Of a DNA stretch of 64,000 nt, positions 13,201 to 24,347 are shown in pieces. Under the pieces are notes generated by a model that was not told the DNA's origin, ran no database searches, and saw only the letters and a list, made by a program, of their open reading frames with translations. The position numbers and the translations under genes were made by a program. Source of the DNA: Benincasa hispida (Eukaryota > Streptophyta > Magnoliopsida > Cucurbitales > Cucurbitaceae); NCBI RefSeq assembly GCF_009727055.1, contig NC_052359.1, positions 12,610,687 through 12,674,686 of the forward strand. The letters are read 5' to 3'. Every line of letters starts with the position of its first letter. The first letter of the stretch is position 1.

Positions 13201-13716
13201 AAATGTGTAGATCTCACATACAACCATGTCTTTCTTGATCACAAGAGAGTGTCGATTATTGCCCATGGTGGGCATAGGGGCAGCTAATAGAATGAACAGC
13301 ATTTTTGAAACTTTTGTCGTATATTTATCGATTAGTATCAAATCCTGATCGTGATTGAAACTGATGTGTAATTATTTGAATCATTTAATTGTGAGAAACA
13401 GGTCTATGAAACAGTGGAGACTATGATGGTGAATCCAGAGGAAATTCTGAAGGCCATGAAGCAGCCAGAAGAATCAAACATGACAGCCAGTGAGCTGAAA
13501 CGTCGTTTTAAGAAGCTGAGCCTGAACTTTGTGGGCAAGGATGGACAGTCAAGAAAATCTTCTCCAAGAAATGCAAACTCGGACGAAAGGCCCTCCTCAC
13601 CACAACCGTTCTCGTCGTTCTTCGACAGTAAATCATCTTTATTTGCAAAGAAGCCTCCTAAGCCAGAAACTCCATCTGCTGCTACTCCTGTTGAAAATGG
13701 TTGGACATTTGTTTAG
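7234..13716 (+). CDS. RAB3GAP1: Rab3 GTPase-activating protein catalytic subunit homolog
   Basis: There are fourteen exons: 7234-7333, 7446-7522, 8038-8238, 8617-8714, 8938-9128, 9257-9435, 9705-10046, 10125-10189, 10273-10321, 10424-10571, 10876-10960, 11057-11126, 12742-12882 and 13402-13716. All introns are GT-AG, phases join without a stop, and the product is 686 aa. The family signature CILEDFVRWHSPPDW falls at about residues 440-454 and LWRELWETSKPVPA at about 486-499, both typical of the Rab3GAP catalytic subunit. In animals this subunit pairs with RAB3GAP2 and acts on Rab3 and Rab18 in secretion and autophagy; the same role here is inference. The N-terminal half is weakly conserved and the C-terminal 100 residues are Ser/Pro-rich. 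The protein ends in W-T-F-V, a possible Atg8-interacting motif. The start was chosen at MEAPSFV; the in-frame ATG at 7108 is an alternative. Confidence 0.9.
12017..12440. repeat. Diverged triplicated unit (about 130 bp) in intron 12
   Basis: Three successive blocks begin near 12020, 12150 and 12290. Each carries in order 'caaa..a.taggactgt/gacatgact', 'aaacatat.tc', 'tttcatatctatagtc.a.atcacac' and 'gacccg.atag.t.taa.aagga'. They sit in the largest intron (11127-12741, 1615 bp). No coding or transposon ends are visible. Confidence 0.6.
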
Positions 13717-14040
13717 ACAGACAGCTGAAAATTCTTCTGCCTGCCTCTGAAGTTTGGGATTTTGATTTTGATTTTTTGGATATCCTTTGGGATGGAATTG
13801 TAAATTTTACTGGTCCTTGTGTAGTATAAACAAAACAAGAGAGTCTTCTTCTTTCCTTGCAAGAGGAAATGTTCTTCTTTCTTTTTTTTCCTTTCACACC
13901 CCCCCCCCCCCTCCCTTCTCTCTCTCTCTCTCTTCTTTTCTTTTTCCATGTACATATATAACATGGGATTACATGGGTTTTTGTTGATTTACTTCTAATT
14001 TGCTGATAAGATATTAAACTTGACTGAATAAAGAGATTAC
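13717..14040 (+). other. 3' UTR with candidate poly(A) signal
   Basis: After the TAG at 13714-13716 comes non-coding sequence with a canonical AATAAA at 14027-14032. It includes a homopolymer and microsatellite tract at about 13897-13946: a C run of about 12, then CT repeats. Short opposite-strand frames across this tract are composition artefacts. Confidence 0.6.
13897..13946. repeat. Poly-C / CT microsatellite in the 3' UTR
   Basis: A run of about a dozen C is followed by CTCCC and a (CT)n tract. Such tracts are length-unstable and prone to sequencing error. Confidence 0.85.
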
Positions 14041-14479
14041 TCATTTGTTGAACAGTACAACTCCCTATTTTCTCTTTGTGCCCTTTTTAAAAGTTTAGTT
14101 ACATATTTAGTTTGTTATTGTGTCAGTGTACTTAGATTGCTCCATTTTAATTTCTGAATGGTTATGATATCTTATAACTAGTTTTGCTGTTAGTTCATGG
14201 GAAATAATATGACGAATATACTGTGTAATGTGTATGAAATGTGCCAAGGTTCCATATGAATGCTAAAATGAACTATACATTTGTAAGCACAAACTGCTTC
14301 ACTAACTTCATTAGATTTTTTTTATGATCATTCATGATGAAATTAAGTCGAATGATATAGTAGATATCCAATCCAAGTAATACCAAAAGAACAATGTTGA
14401 AGGTGGCGTACGATCTAGAAATGAATTTAGAGTAACTAATGAAGATGATCGTACTTTCCATAAAGAATTAATTGAAAGT
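14041..14479. other. Intergenic, nothing recognised
   Basis: AT-rich DNA between the 3' UTR and the next retroelement relic. The 62-codon minus-strand frame at 14273-14461 has no recognisable feature. Confidence 0.5.
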
Positions 14480-15125
14480 TCAAGTCTTATTAGAGCAGAT
14501 CATACTCTTGTCTTTTGCATCAAATCCATTCCTTTACAACCCCTTTGATTCAAGTATTATTACAGAAGCCTAAGGTTCAGACATCTAATGAAGTGGGCAA
14601 TCGAGTTGAGCGAAAATGATATTCATTTCAAGTCGTGGACAACAACGAAAGGAGCATGCAATGACGGGAGATATAACTAAGATCGAGGTCAACCAGGAAG
14701 GGGAATTGAGGTCGTGGTCTTCAACTCACTACTTTCAGTAAATCTAAGAGTGTGTTTGGTTTAACTTTTAAGTGTTTAATTTTGAAAATAAATCATTTTG
14801 AAAAAAATTATAGTATTTGGCAACCACTCAAAATAGCTTTTCAAGCACTTTCAAAGTGTATTTTAAATTATTTTCATCAAAAGAATTTAAATAAAAACGA
14901 TTTTTTTGAAAAACATTTTCTTTCTCTAGTCATTCCAAATGGACACTAAACCTCTATTGGATCTTTTCAGTTGATGGATCATCCAAAACATGAAAGGATG
15001 TGGTAAAAGAACTTCACTAGTGTCTCCTAATGGGGTTATATGAGTCTGCATTCAACTTCAACTTTCAAGCCTCAAATAATGAGGCAGAGTATGAGGCATC
15101 CATTGCAAGATTGAAGGTTGCTTAA
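14480..15125 (+). pseudogene. Ty3/gypsy RNase H fragment split by a MITE
   Basis: Before the MITE, a W-A-I-E-L-S block (14598 on) matches the RT/RNase H linker of plant Ty3 elements. After the MITE, a D-G-S-S block near 14974 and NNEAEYEA near 15077-15100 are RNase H signatures. Multiple stops show it is a relic. It is distinct from the element at 1-4350, because only this module remains. Confidence 0.7.
14748..14946. mobile_element. PIF/Harbinger-like MITE (family 1) inside a Ty3 relic
   Basis: The 199-bp element has ends GAGTGTGTTTGG and CCAAATGGACAC, flanked by TAA at 14745-14747 and 14947-14949. It is closely similar to the copies at 5375, 6584 and 37422. Confidence 0.8.
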
Positions 15126-15599
15126 TAAATGAGTGAATATTAAACTATTGTCCACAAGTTAGTCACAATCTTATGACACAATGAATAACAAGATAAATAG
15201 CAAAAAAAATAATAAAAGTAATTAAACACAATAACTGATAATCCAATTTGATGCAAAGTCACCTACGTTTGGAGATAGTTTGCCAATTGGAAAGAAATTT
15301 CACTAAATAAAAAAGTTCAGTAATTACAATGCAACACTTATTTGTAAGAAGCACTTAATAGAGACTCACGAATATCCAACTTCCACGAATGTTTTACACT
15401 CAACACAAGTTTGAGATCCCTTTAAACTAACTTACTTAGGCTCCCCCTAAGTATCAACTTTTATTCAACTTCTCTTCATAGGAATGAGAGAGATAAACCA
15501 GCTTCGAGGATTTCCTTGAAGAAATTAAATAAAGTGTTTATCTATTAGAAACATGTACAATCACTATTATATATTTGTGTTGGCGTTTGTTTTAACTAA
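15126..15599. other. Unassigned AT-rich sequence
   Basis: There is no open reading frame of note. It could be degraded retroelement leader, but I can show no LTR ends or binding site. Confidence 0.45.
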
Positions 15600-15690
15600 T
15601 ACAAGAGTGGAAAAATCGAACCTTTAACCTTGGGTTGATAGTACTAGCTTTATGTTAGTTGAGCTCTGCTTATGTTGGCTGCAATGTGTG
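15600..15690 (-). repeat. tRNA-derived SINE-like sequence
   Basis: On the minus strand a box-A-like AGAGCTCAACTAACA is followed about 40 nt later by a box-B-like GGTTCGATTTTT, the split promoter of tRNA-derived SINEs. The sequence is homologous to 36755-36835, including the flanking 'ccaaca' block. It is not a functional tRNA because the arms do not pair well. Confidence 0.5.
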
Positions 15691-15745
15691 TTTTGTTTGC
15701 AATGTGTATGTTTGTGTCAATGTATGATGAAGATAGTTCAATGAG

Positions 15746-16461
15746 TGTTAGACGTCGATAGATTCGAAAGCTAGTTGCTGTGCTGTGGAAACCACTGCCT
15801 TGAAAGAAAATTTGGCATGCTCGTGGTACAAATCGTTCTTGTCGGTTGCTCTCTAAAGTTAACACAATGCCCTCTTCAGATGTGTGCTCGTCATATGGAG
15901 GGTTGGAATCACAACAAGAGAAGTGTTTGCTCAGAATCGGTGGAGAAGATCGGTGAAGAAGAGAAAATTGTAATAGGGATACAAAGAACTGATTTTTAAG
16001 ATCTGGGAACTCTGGTTTTACAAAGCAACTGTAGATAAAGAAGGAGGTCAATGGTCATAAACGTCCAGAAAATAATAAATTCCGTTATGGAATGTAATTG
16101 CTTCATTAAAAACCTTAGACATTTTATTTTTAAAACAATTAATGTTTAAGATTTTTTTAAAAAGTTTTTAAAAAAGAACTAAAACTATTTTCTTTTTTTG
16201 TGCAAGCACGATTATCCTTATTTCAAACCCAAACCCGTCCATCCATCTATTCGTGTTTGGACAGGCGACAACGATGACGATGCATGTGGTTAAAGGATTA
16301 TATTTCCATCACCAACACATTTTTAATGGTCCCTAGAAATGGTCTTCTATATATATCATCTACCCACTCCTTAATTATCCAATGTGGGATAAGTGAAAGG
16401 TGTTACTCCCATGTGCCTTTGTAGGGCTTGGTCCTAAAGTGTATGTGGGTCATTCCCAACA
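15746..16461 (-). repeat. 3' LTR of copia H
   Basis: On the minus strand the LTR starts TGTTGGGAATG, directly after a purine tract (CATGGGGGACTG), and ends GTCTAACA, giving TG...CA ends. Its inner part (15746 to about 16175) is homologous to 36276-36720, just upstream of gag, as expected of a 5'/3' LTR pair. Confidence 0.75.
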
Positions 16462-17221
16462 GTCCCCCATGAATGACCGACAGACACCGAACAAATGATA
16501 AAAACAAGAAGATGATTATGAGCAATGGAATGGTAGTAAACTTAAGCATCAATATCTTATGGTTTGAATTGATGCATAGTGAAGTAGGGCAACAACTACA
16601 TTCATAAAGGTGAGTTACCTCTTGAACTTTTGTGAATTCTGGTTGAGACCCTCACAACATGTTTCAATCATTTTAATTTCTCTCTTGATTCTGCGATAAA
16701 ATCATGCATAAAAAGCCATTTGGACTATTCACATAGAACCTTGGGTCATCGTGAAAGCTCTAGAAAGAGACACTCAAACTCTTTTATAGAAGGTAGTCCA
16801 CACCTTCACTTTCACGTTAGATGCTTAATCAAGTCTATTGCAATAGACCACTCAAAATTGAGCTATGAAGAATTTAGATATTATCCATAAAATCCACTGC
16901 AATAGACCACCCAACATAAAAAGCCATGGATCACTCACAAATTATCCATCAAGTAATCGCAGTAGACCACCTAAAATAAAGAGCTATGGATTACACTAAG
17001 GGTTTGAGTCCTATACTAGTTGAAGAACTTAGGATTACTCTCTTTGTTAGGTCTTTGGTGAGAGGATCTGCTAAATTCCTCTCAGACCTACATACTCTAA
17101 GTAGATAATTCCTTCCTTCAACAGTTGTTTACAGCTCCATGTCTTAGAAAAATATGCCTTCTTTTGCCATTATATACAATACTCTTGACAATACCTATGA
17201 CAACTGTTCGTTGCTATCGTG
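16462..17221 (-). pseudogene. Copia H: end of RNase H and 3' untranslated part
   Basis: The minus-strand reading near 17030-17221 gives the C-terminal block of copia RNase H, including a short stretch equivalent to the A-D-P-L-T-K tail. The remaining 560 bp to the LTR is non-coding and includes a threefold repeat. The frame is shifted within the RNase H end. Confidence 0.65.
16826..17000. repeat. Threefold tandem repeat, unit about 61 bp
   Basis: Units start near 16826, 16887 and 16948. Each contains 'gca/tagaccacc.aaa.t.a..agc.atgga' and the first two end in TTATCC. It lies in the 3' untranslated part of copia H and has no coding meaning. Confidence 0.6.
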
Positions 17222-18776
17222 ATTCGAGCTAGGAGTGTATTGTATAAAATAATTTGGAAAAATAAGTATGAATGATGCGCTGGTACTTTGATGTGTTGAT
17301 GTATTTGTAACGCGTTGATGCGTTAGATATGTGAAACAGAACGCATGACACTCCTCTATTGACGTTCAAGTTTTTCTAAATCAGACTAAGTATAAATCTA
17401 TTTAGGTTCCTGGTAAGTCCAGGGTCGATCTTAGGGATTCAGATTAAGCTAACGCAGACCTTGCATTGTAGCTGTTGTAGGGGTTTCCTAAATGTATGAA
17501 GAAATGTGTTATTTATACTAAGGTGCTGTGTGTGTGCAAGAAGATACAAAAAGGGTTGAGCAGAGAATGATGGGTCGTGTGAAAATGGATTTTTAATGCA
17601 AATGGTATGTGTCGATCTAAGTTGAATGTACACAAACTAAAATGTGATGTGAATGAGATGGCTTTCTTATCTTTGTTTATGCATTAGACTCTTATTCAAC
17701 ACTTCTCAATGAGAATAACATACAAAACGTATCTCTAGGATGTATGTGTCAAACACAGGATGCAATAAAACACCTAGTAATTCTATCTCTAGATGTACTA
17801 TGCGTTCTAACTCGATGCTAGCTTACTTATTCTCTCAAATAACCTAAGCTAAAGATGCTTTTACCAATTGATCAAGTTGGCTTAAGCGTTTGAAATGAAA
17901 TTTTGCATGAAGTATAGATGCATCCAACATAAACAAGAAATAAACAATGGCAAAGTGTGATAGATCAAATATATGAATTTATAAAGAACCAGATTGTCTT
18001 TAAAAAAGCAATACTCAATCAGTATGAAATGATAAAACCAATAAATAAGATGAAAGGAAATGAATCAAGTCGCAAAGTACAATCTCTTGTCCTCTTTGGC
18101 TCAATTTTAGTTATGTACAATCACTTGTATAAGAATTGGAAGAAGTGTCTCTCTCAAGCTTGGCTTCTTTTGCTCCTTGATCGGTGGTGGTGGTGGTTCT
18201 CTTCTCTTCTGCTCTTCTTGGCACCACAACATAGCTCTAAAAATCTAACACTACGACTAAGCTAATACTGAGAGTGAGAACTTGAAATTTTTTGAACTTT
18301 TAACTCTAGAGGGATTTCTTCTATTTATAGGTGTTGGTCTTCCCCAGCTTGGTGATGGGTAGCATTAAAGTCCATGCCCTAGTCAGCCGCTTGACACTCA
18401 GAAGCTTTTCAGACGCCGCTTGCTGCAGGTGCCCATGCTTGCATTGCTGCAAGTGCCCATGCTTGCAAGTGGTGATTTGACACAAACAGCCTGAATCAAT
18501 GAATCTTCCTTGCATTGAATCCCTCCGACGCATGAACCATGTGTTAGAATTTTACCTGCGACACTTCTTAATCATGCGTTAGCCTCTTGTTGAAATCATA
18601 CAATATAATGCGTTAGTGCCGTAGTATTTTAGTAATAAACATTCTTTTGCATGAGTTTGCTAATGTTTGAGTAATTCCATGCGTTTCTTCTAAAATGAGG
18701 AGATTTTATCATTAAAAACCTTAATTGTTCCAACTTAAGAGCCACAATAACTTGTATTTCTACAAGTTATCAACAA
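17222..18776 (-). mobile_element. 1.55-kb insertion in copia H RNase H, LTR-like, unclassified
   Basis: The host RNase H resumes on both sides, so the insertion limits are clear, and CTAT occurs at both junctions. Close to the right end is a perfect 10-bp hairpin (ATAACTTGTA, loop TTTC, TACAAGTTAT). On the minus strand a TATAAATAG at about 18326-18334 lies about 440 bp from the end and looks like a promoter. There is no coding frame. It may be a solo LTR or another non-autonomous element; the ends are not clean TG...CA. Confidence 0.6.
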
Positions 18777-20517
18777 CCTATGAATCATAATGCAAAGATA
18801 ATGGTATAAAAGTCTCCCACAGTGGCACGCCTCGTAATAGATTCTTAGCCACTCTGCTTCTTGTCCAGCTAGCTCAAGTGCTATAAACTCTGACTCCATG
18901 GTGGATCATGCTATACAAGTTTGTTTACCAGATTTACATGAAATAACTCCTCCACCTAGTATAAATACGTATCCACTAGTGGAACTTATTTCGTTGTTAT
19001 CTACTGCCCATTTTGCGTCACAATATCCTTCTAACACTGCAGGAAAATTATTGAAATGCAGACAAAAATCCATTGTACCTCTAAGGTACCTTAGCAAATG
19101 ACAAATTGCTACCTAATGATCCTTATCAGGATTATGAGTGTATCTACTCAGTCTACTCATAGCATAAGCAATATCGGGCCTAGTATAGTTCATTAAAAAT
19201 ATAACACTGCCAATAATTTTTGCATATTTAGGCTAAGAGACACTTTCACTTTTATTCTTCTTAAGACTCATGCTAGGATCATAGAGTGTTCTTACAGATG
19301 TAACATCAAAACTGTCAAATCTTTTTAACAACTTTTCAATATAGTGTGATTGACATAAAGAGAAACTATTTTCAGTTTTACTTATCTTAACACCAAGTAT
19401 CACTTCGGCCTCACTTAGATCTTTCATTTCAAATTATGATGATAAAAATAACTTGGTGTCATTAATTATATATATGTTTGTACCAAAGATCAACATATCA
19501 TCAACATATAAACAAACAATTACACAGCCAACTCCAAATGACTTTGAATAAACACAAGAGTCAAAATAGTTTACCTTGAAACCACTGTTTACCAAAGCAG
19601 TGTTAAATTTTTCATACCATTACTTAGGAGCTTGTTTCAGACCATAAAGAGATTTTGTAAATTTACAGACCTTATTTTCTTGATAAGCCTTTAGTTTGTG
19701 TCATATATATTTCCTCTTCTAAGTCCCAATTGAGAAGTGCCGTATTGATATCCATCTGATGTATTAGAAAGCCATGTATTGCAGCATAGGCTATCAAAGC
19801 TCTAATAATGACTATTTTAGTCATAGGTGCATAAGTATCAAAATAGTCCATGCCTTGCTTTTGTATGTATCCCACAACCATTAGTCTAGCCTTAAACTTA
19901 TCTATTACACCATTTGGTCTCATTTTCTTTTTAAAGGTCCATTTACACCTAATGACTTTATTTCCTTTAGGTAGTTCCACTAATTCCCATGTTTGATTCA
20001 TAACTAAAGAATCTAATTCACTCTTGATTGCCTCTTTTCAAAAACTAGAATATACTGAGCTTAAGATTTCTTGATAGGTTTTTGAATCCTCATCTATTAA
20101 GTACATGCAAGCAAATTGATTGTCTATTTTATCTGAATTTTCAACTAGAAAGGTAGTTAGAAAATCAGGTCCAAAATCCTTACTAACCCTTTGTCTTTTA
20201 CTTCTTCTAGACTTTAATTCAAGTGTGTTATTAGGGCTAGAAAGATGGAGTTCAGATATTTGATTGATGCTTGAAGTACTAGCAGTTTGATCACTGAGTG
20301 AATTATCTACTGATTTATCACCAGTTTTATTCAGGAGAAAAACATACTAAAAAATATAGCATCTCTATATTCACACAATAAATTATCACTTATAAACCTA
20401 TATGCAACACCATTATTTACATAACCAATGAAAATGCAATAAAAAGTTTTAGATCCTAATGTGGATTTCTTGAATTTTGGATATGCTACCTTAGCTAAGC
20501 ACCCCACACTCAAAAAC
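18777..20517 (-). pseudogene. Copia H: integrase end, reverse transcriptase, RNase H
   Basis: The integrase C-terminus reads near 20350-20517. RT follows, with a W-E-L-V region and a frame open at 19672-20001. The catalytic box Y-V-D-D-M is intact near 19486-19512. RNase H lies at 18780-19100, with a G-Y-C-D-A-K-W block and M-E-S-E-F near 18890. Several stops and frameshifts (near 19670, 19560, 19425, 19235, 19100 and 20035) make it inactive. Confidence 0.85.
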
Positions 20518-20520
20518 CGG

Positions 20521-20684
20521 GACGTGAACGCACACTTTGTCATGTTAGTGTGAGAACCTTAAATAAACTAACGATCAAGGTTTTTGATTTGTTTACTCAA
20601 CTTGTAAAGGCAAACAAAAAAGGGATCCGCCTCGAATCAAAACTCTTTCTCCTTAGCACAAACACTAAGTAAGCAAACTACCTT
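20521..20684. repeat. Left arm of 160-bp inverted repeat
   Basis: It is the near-perfect reverse complement of 24187-24347. It begins at the copia junction and reads inwards through 'gttagtgtgagaacc' and 'gggatccgcctcgaatc'. It bounds the segment that holds the rrn26 and trnV pieces. Confidence 0.85.
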
Positions 20685-20845
20685 TCTTTTCTATGCTACG
20701 ATCTTTCTTCTCTTATGAAATTCAGAGTTTGTTTGATCGAGGGTGCTTCTCTACGCGCTAACAGCTTGAGCAAGAAGGCCTAGCTTTTTATGGTAGCTGA
20801 CGCTAGGATTTGGGAAGAATATACATGAGATTCGTGAGTGTGAGG

Positions 20846-20928
20846 AAGACCCAGGAAGACTTCCCATTTTCTGTTCTAGACCCAGGAAGACTTCCCATTT
20901 TCTGTTCTAGACCCAGGAAGACTTGCCT
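20846..20928. repeat. 31-bp tandem repeat, about 2.7 copies
   Basis: The unit 'agacccaggaagacttccca' plus 'ttttctgttct' occurs twice in full, followed by a partial third copy ending in 'gacttgcc'. It lies in the organellar insert. Confidence 0.85.
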
Positions 20929-22170
20929 TTTCCGCTATCACGTCCGTCATAGAGCTCTGACAGGAAGGAGACCTATGAATGCCTTGGCTCTAAGCCGTAC
21001 GTACCACCGTTCAATTCCGTCTTCAGCCGGGCGGAAGCTTTTGAGCGCATTCATTGCTTTAAGAAAGCAAGGAAGTCTTGAGTTGGGCGCGTAAGGTGTT
21101 GGGTGGTGTGCTTGGATCAACCTCAACCTCAACTTGGCTGCTTACTAAAGGGGGACAACCCGACGCGATGCCCCCCGTTGTACCTTCCCCCCTTCCCGGG
21201 TAGAAAACCACTCCAACTTCCACTCGAAATGCAACTCCATCGGCAAAAGACATGGCCTTCATTCAAACTTTTCGCTTGGCTGACACGACAATGACATCGA
21301 ATAATATGCTGAAGTTTTCAGTGCCACTTTTTATCTACCCAGGATAAATAGGCATTTTCCGGATTTCTTTCCTTCGATGCGAGTTCAGGTGTCAATTTGC
21401 TTACCACTGGCAAGTAGAAATTCATCTTTCTCAAAGTAATATGCTCTTGGTTACGCTGTTAGAGTGGCAGCTAAAGCGGTTCCCGCACTGAGGGATTTTG
21501 TGAAAAGTGGTAGAAGTTCCTCTTCAGCTAAAGGAACTAAAAGAACAGTAGTAGCAACAGTAGCTATTGGAAGGGATCTCAGTTATGCAAAAGCAACAGA
21601 AACCACATCATCAGCAAAAGAAAGTCCTTCAGCAGCAACTCGTAACTCTCCAAAGGAAGGGAAGGGGAATTGCTCCCCCAAACAAAGCCACTACCCCTAT
21701 TTATTGTGTTTACTTACTGAACTTGTTAGTCCCTCGCGTCAGTGTCAACATCCTTAGCAAGATGAGCTGACGACTGGGCTGGCTTGTCTGAAAAGGCTTT
21801 TATATGGGCTTGTATATGGCCCTTCATAACACGGCCTCACCGTTTTCGAGTAATAATTTGACGCCAGCTAGGTTCAGGATGAGTTAGAATCGTCACTTAC
21901 TGTTTATGATTCCCATTCTTTTGGCCTCCTCGATTTGTATAAAGAATTTGTGGAGTTTCGTTTCTTCTTTTTCACCCGGTATTAGATTAGTGTCTTCAAA
22001 CTCCCCGTCTCGTGTCGCCGAGAGGCATGTTGTGGTCCTTATTGACCTTACTTTCACTCCCGATCGTCAAGCATGGAACCCTATGGAAGGGTGAGCCTGT
22101 CCTCCTATCGGTCGAGCCTTGTTTCTCCCTTCCCCCTCTCCCCGTTCTACCGTCCAAAATAAGGCCGTAT

Positions 22171-22270
22171 GGAGCTAAAGGAAGGGAAATCAACTGAGAC
22201 CCTATTAGTAGCGGCGAGCGAGAGCAGATTGGGGGTTTGAAGAAAAACAAACACGAAGCTTCGTTCCTCA
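22171..22270 (+). pseudogene. rrn26: Fragment of mitochondrial large-subunit rRNA (rrn26)
   Basis: The stretch 'gaaatcaactgagaccc' followed by 'agtagcggcgagcgag' is the conserved 5' region of bacterial-type 23S rRNA. The flanks match plant mitochondrial 26S style. Only about 100 bp can be recognised, so it is a fragment of a gene normally over 3 kb. Confidence 0.65.
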
Positions 22271-22274
22271 GCAA

Positions 22275-23732
22275 AGTGTGAATGTGGACCAGGAAATAAG
22301 GATGATTTTTCAATCCAGCGGAAGGAAAAGCTTTCGCATGTAGTCAGGCAAATTCTTTATTCTAGGGCTCGCGTATGGTTTAACGTGGGAATAAAGCTCA
22401 TCTCTTTCAGACTTTTCGACTTACGGCTCCCAACCAATAGGCTCTTTTTTCTCATATCGCGCGCGCATCTTCAAGAGAGGCGCCGAGTACATAGACGAGG
22501 CGCGGTCCCGGGAATGAAAGCCCATTCCCTCGTGCTTTGGAACTCCTTTACTTCGATAACCGACCGCATTGGCCCGGTTACCTTCATCACCGTTGGTTCC
22601 CATAACCATTTCTTTTTTTGATGTTTTTATTTCTGAAGGGCTTACGGGTCATTACACCAAAGGCTTGAAGTGAACGAGAGAAGCTATCGAGACAATTATG
22701 AATCATCTTACTTAGATATAAGAGTCCCGTGCCAAACTCTCATCTTTTTCTTTTCATATTTTGCAAGAGTCCAAGTCGGATGGGGCACCAAAGATTTTTG
22801 GTTGTGTCTAGGTCTCGTATGGTTTTGGTTATATCTAGGATAATCAACCTAAACAATGTTGGAGGATTGTGTGGTTGGTACATCTCACCATTTACATAAG
22901 GTTCCGTATAATTTATGTATAAGTCCTTCGTACATTCTGCATTATAATAATAACTTGTTATATATAAGATAACTTTTTGATAATTGAATGAAATTCTATT
23001 TGACTTTCCTTTGATTATTACAAAACAATAGGAGAGGGTTCCGAAGGAATATCTTCTTCTGTTAAGCGAAATCGATGTTCCATCTCTCGACTGGCTTATT
23101 GATTAAATATCGTTTGAAATGAAGCAAAAAACCCTGCCCTTAAACTTCAAAAAAATGATTAATTCCCTCGCTAAGAGAGATGGGATGCTTGTTTGATCTT
23201 ATTAATATCATATTTCCTTGAATTAGTAATGGGACGTATATCTAGTTCAGTGTGAAATTTGAATGATCTCGATTGTTGCAAATTCCAATTTGAGTATCAA
23301 AGTCTCTTTATTCCTACGTTCATATGTATTTCATGCATTACATCTATTACACCTATGAAGTTAGGTCAAATTTCATGTGATTCAGTAAACATAATATAAA
23401 TTCCATCATTGCGTCATGGGATTTTTTTGATAAATGGGAAATAGATAAAATGCTTGGGGGTGGAAATGAGAGAATATCTACAATACCTGGGTTTCTATCA
23501 ATCGGAATAAAGGAAGGCCTGATCAAAGGCACTGCTTTTAGTGGGTTGTAGCCCAAAGAGAAGAAGTATTCCTAATTACTTGATTTTGTATGGGAAAATA
23601 AGAAAATTTTCATATGTAATTCATCTACAAAGATAAGACATTAATGATGAACCAAATCAAGTGTCCAGTTACAAACAATACAAACAATAATGAGGAAAGG
23701 AAAACGATTCTATTTTTGAATTATCAATAATA
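22275..23732. other. Organellar sequence without a named gene
   Basis: From about 22780 on, the sequence is AT-richer and plastid-like up to the trnV exon. Earlier bases look mitochondrial. I see no gene I can name. Confidence 0.4.
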
Positions 23733-23770
23733 TAGGGCTATATGGACTCGAACCATAGATCTTCTTGGTA
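23733..23770 (-). pseudogene. trnV-UAC: 3' exon of plastid-type trnV-UAC
   Basis: The reverse complement matches the 3' half of plastid tRNA-Val(UAC), including the T-arm (GGTTCGAGTCC, here GGTTCGAGTCC with one transition) and the acceptor end TAGCCCTA. It differs by C-to-T type changes at three sites. Upstream on the same strand (23771 to about 24160) lies sequence like the trnV group II intron. The 5' exon is not seen before the inverted repeat at 24187. Confidence 0.6.
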
Positions 23771-24186
23771 AAACAGATCAAACTTATTATTATCAAAATG
23801 ATTTGATTGTTATAAAGACCCAACATGCATTTTTTTGCATTGGGCTTTTTCATTAACTGCTATAAATATAGGTAAGTTAGTCTACCATATTTTTTCTTGA
23901 TAGAAAGAAAGAGAGATGGTTCCATGTGCTCTGATTCATTCTTTTGATTCGAATCTCGGAGCACTACCAAAGTGTTTCAAAGAAGGGTTATCCTGACGTA
24001 GGTATGCTTCTGACCTAGATCAACTTAAGTTAAATGGAATCTCTATCGTCCTGCTTCTGCTTAAAGAATAAAATATGAAAACTTCATACACCTTAAAGTT
24101 GTTCATAATATAGGAGAAATTGAGTGGTGACCACATTTCTGATCCCTATTTGCATTTTAGTGGGTTGTAGCGTAGAAAAGAAAGAT
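23771..24186 (-). other. Remnant of the trnV-UAC group II intron
   Basis: It adjoins the trnV 3' exon and contains a hairpin with CCCAA...TTGGG arms around 23822-23848, plausible for intron domain V/VI. It ends at the inverted repeat, so the intron is truncated. Confidence 0.45.
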
Positions 24187-24347
24187 AGCTTGCTTACTTA
24201 GTGCTTGTGCTAAGGAGGAAAGAGTTTTGATTCGAGGTGGATCCCTTTTTTGTTTGACTTTACGAGTTGAGTAAACAAATCAAAAAGCTTGATTGTTAGT
24301 TTATTTAAGGTTCTCACACTAACATGACAAAGCGTGCGTTCACGTCG
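24187..24347. repeat. Right arm of 160-bp inverted repeat
   Basis: Partner of 20521-20684 in opposite orientation, with a few substitutions. It is followed by more organellar sequence, so the repeat is probably part of the organellar source. Confidence 0.85.

Noticed and set aside
13682..14044. Arg/Glu/Gly-rich minus-strand frame over the gene's 3' UTR
   Set aside because: Its composition comes from the C/CT microsatellite; it has no domain and overlaps exon 14 and the 3' UTR.
21464..21757. 97-codon Ala/Ser-rich frame in the organellar insert
   Set aside because: Low-complexity composition and no domain; could be a chance mitochondrial frame.
22385..22621. 78-codon frame and overlapping minus frame in organellar DNA
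   Set aside because: It looks mitochondrial but I recognise no protein; naming it would be a guess.
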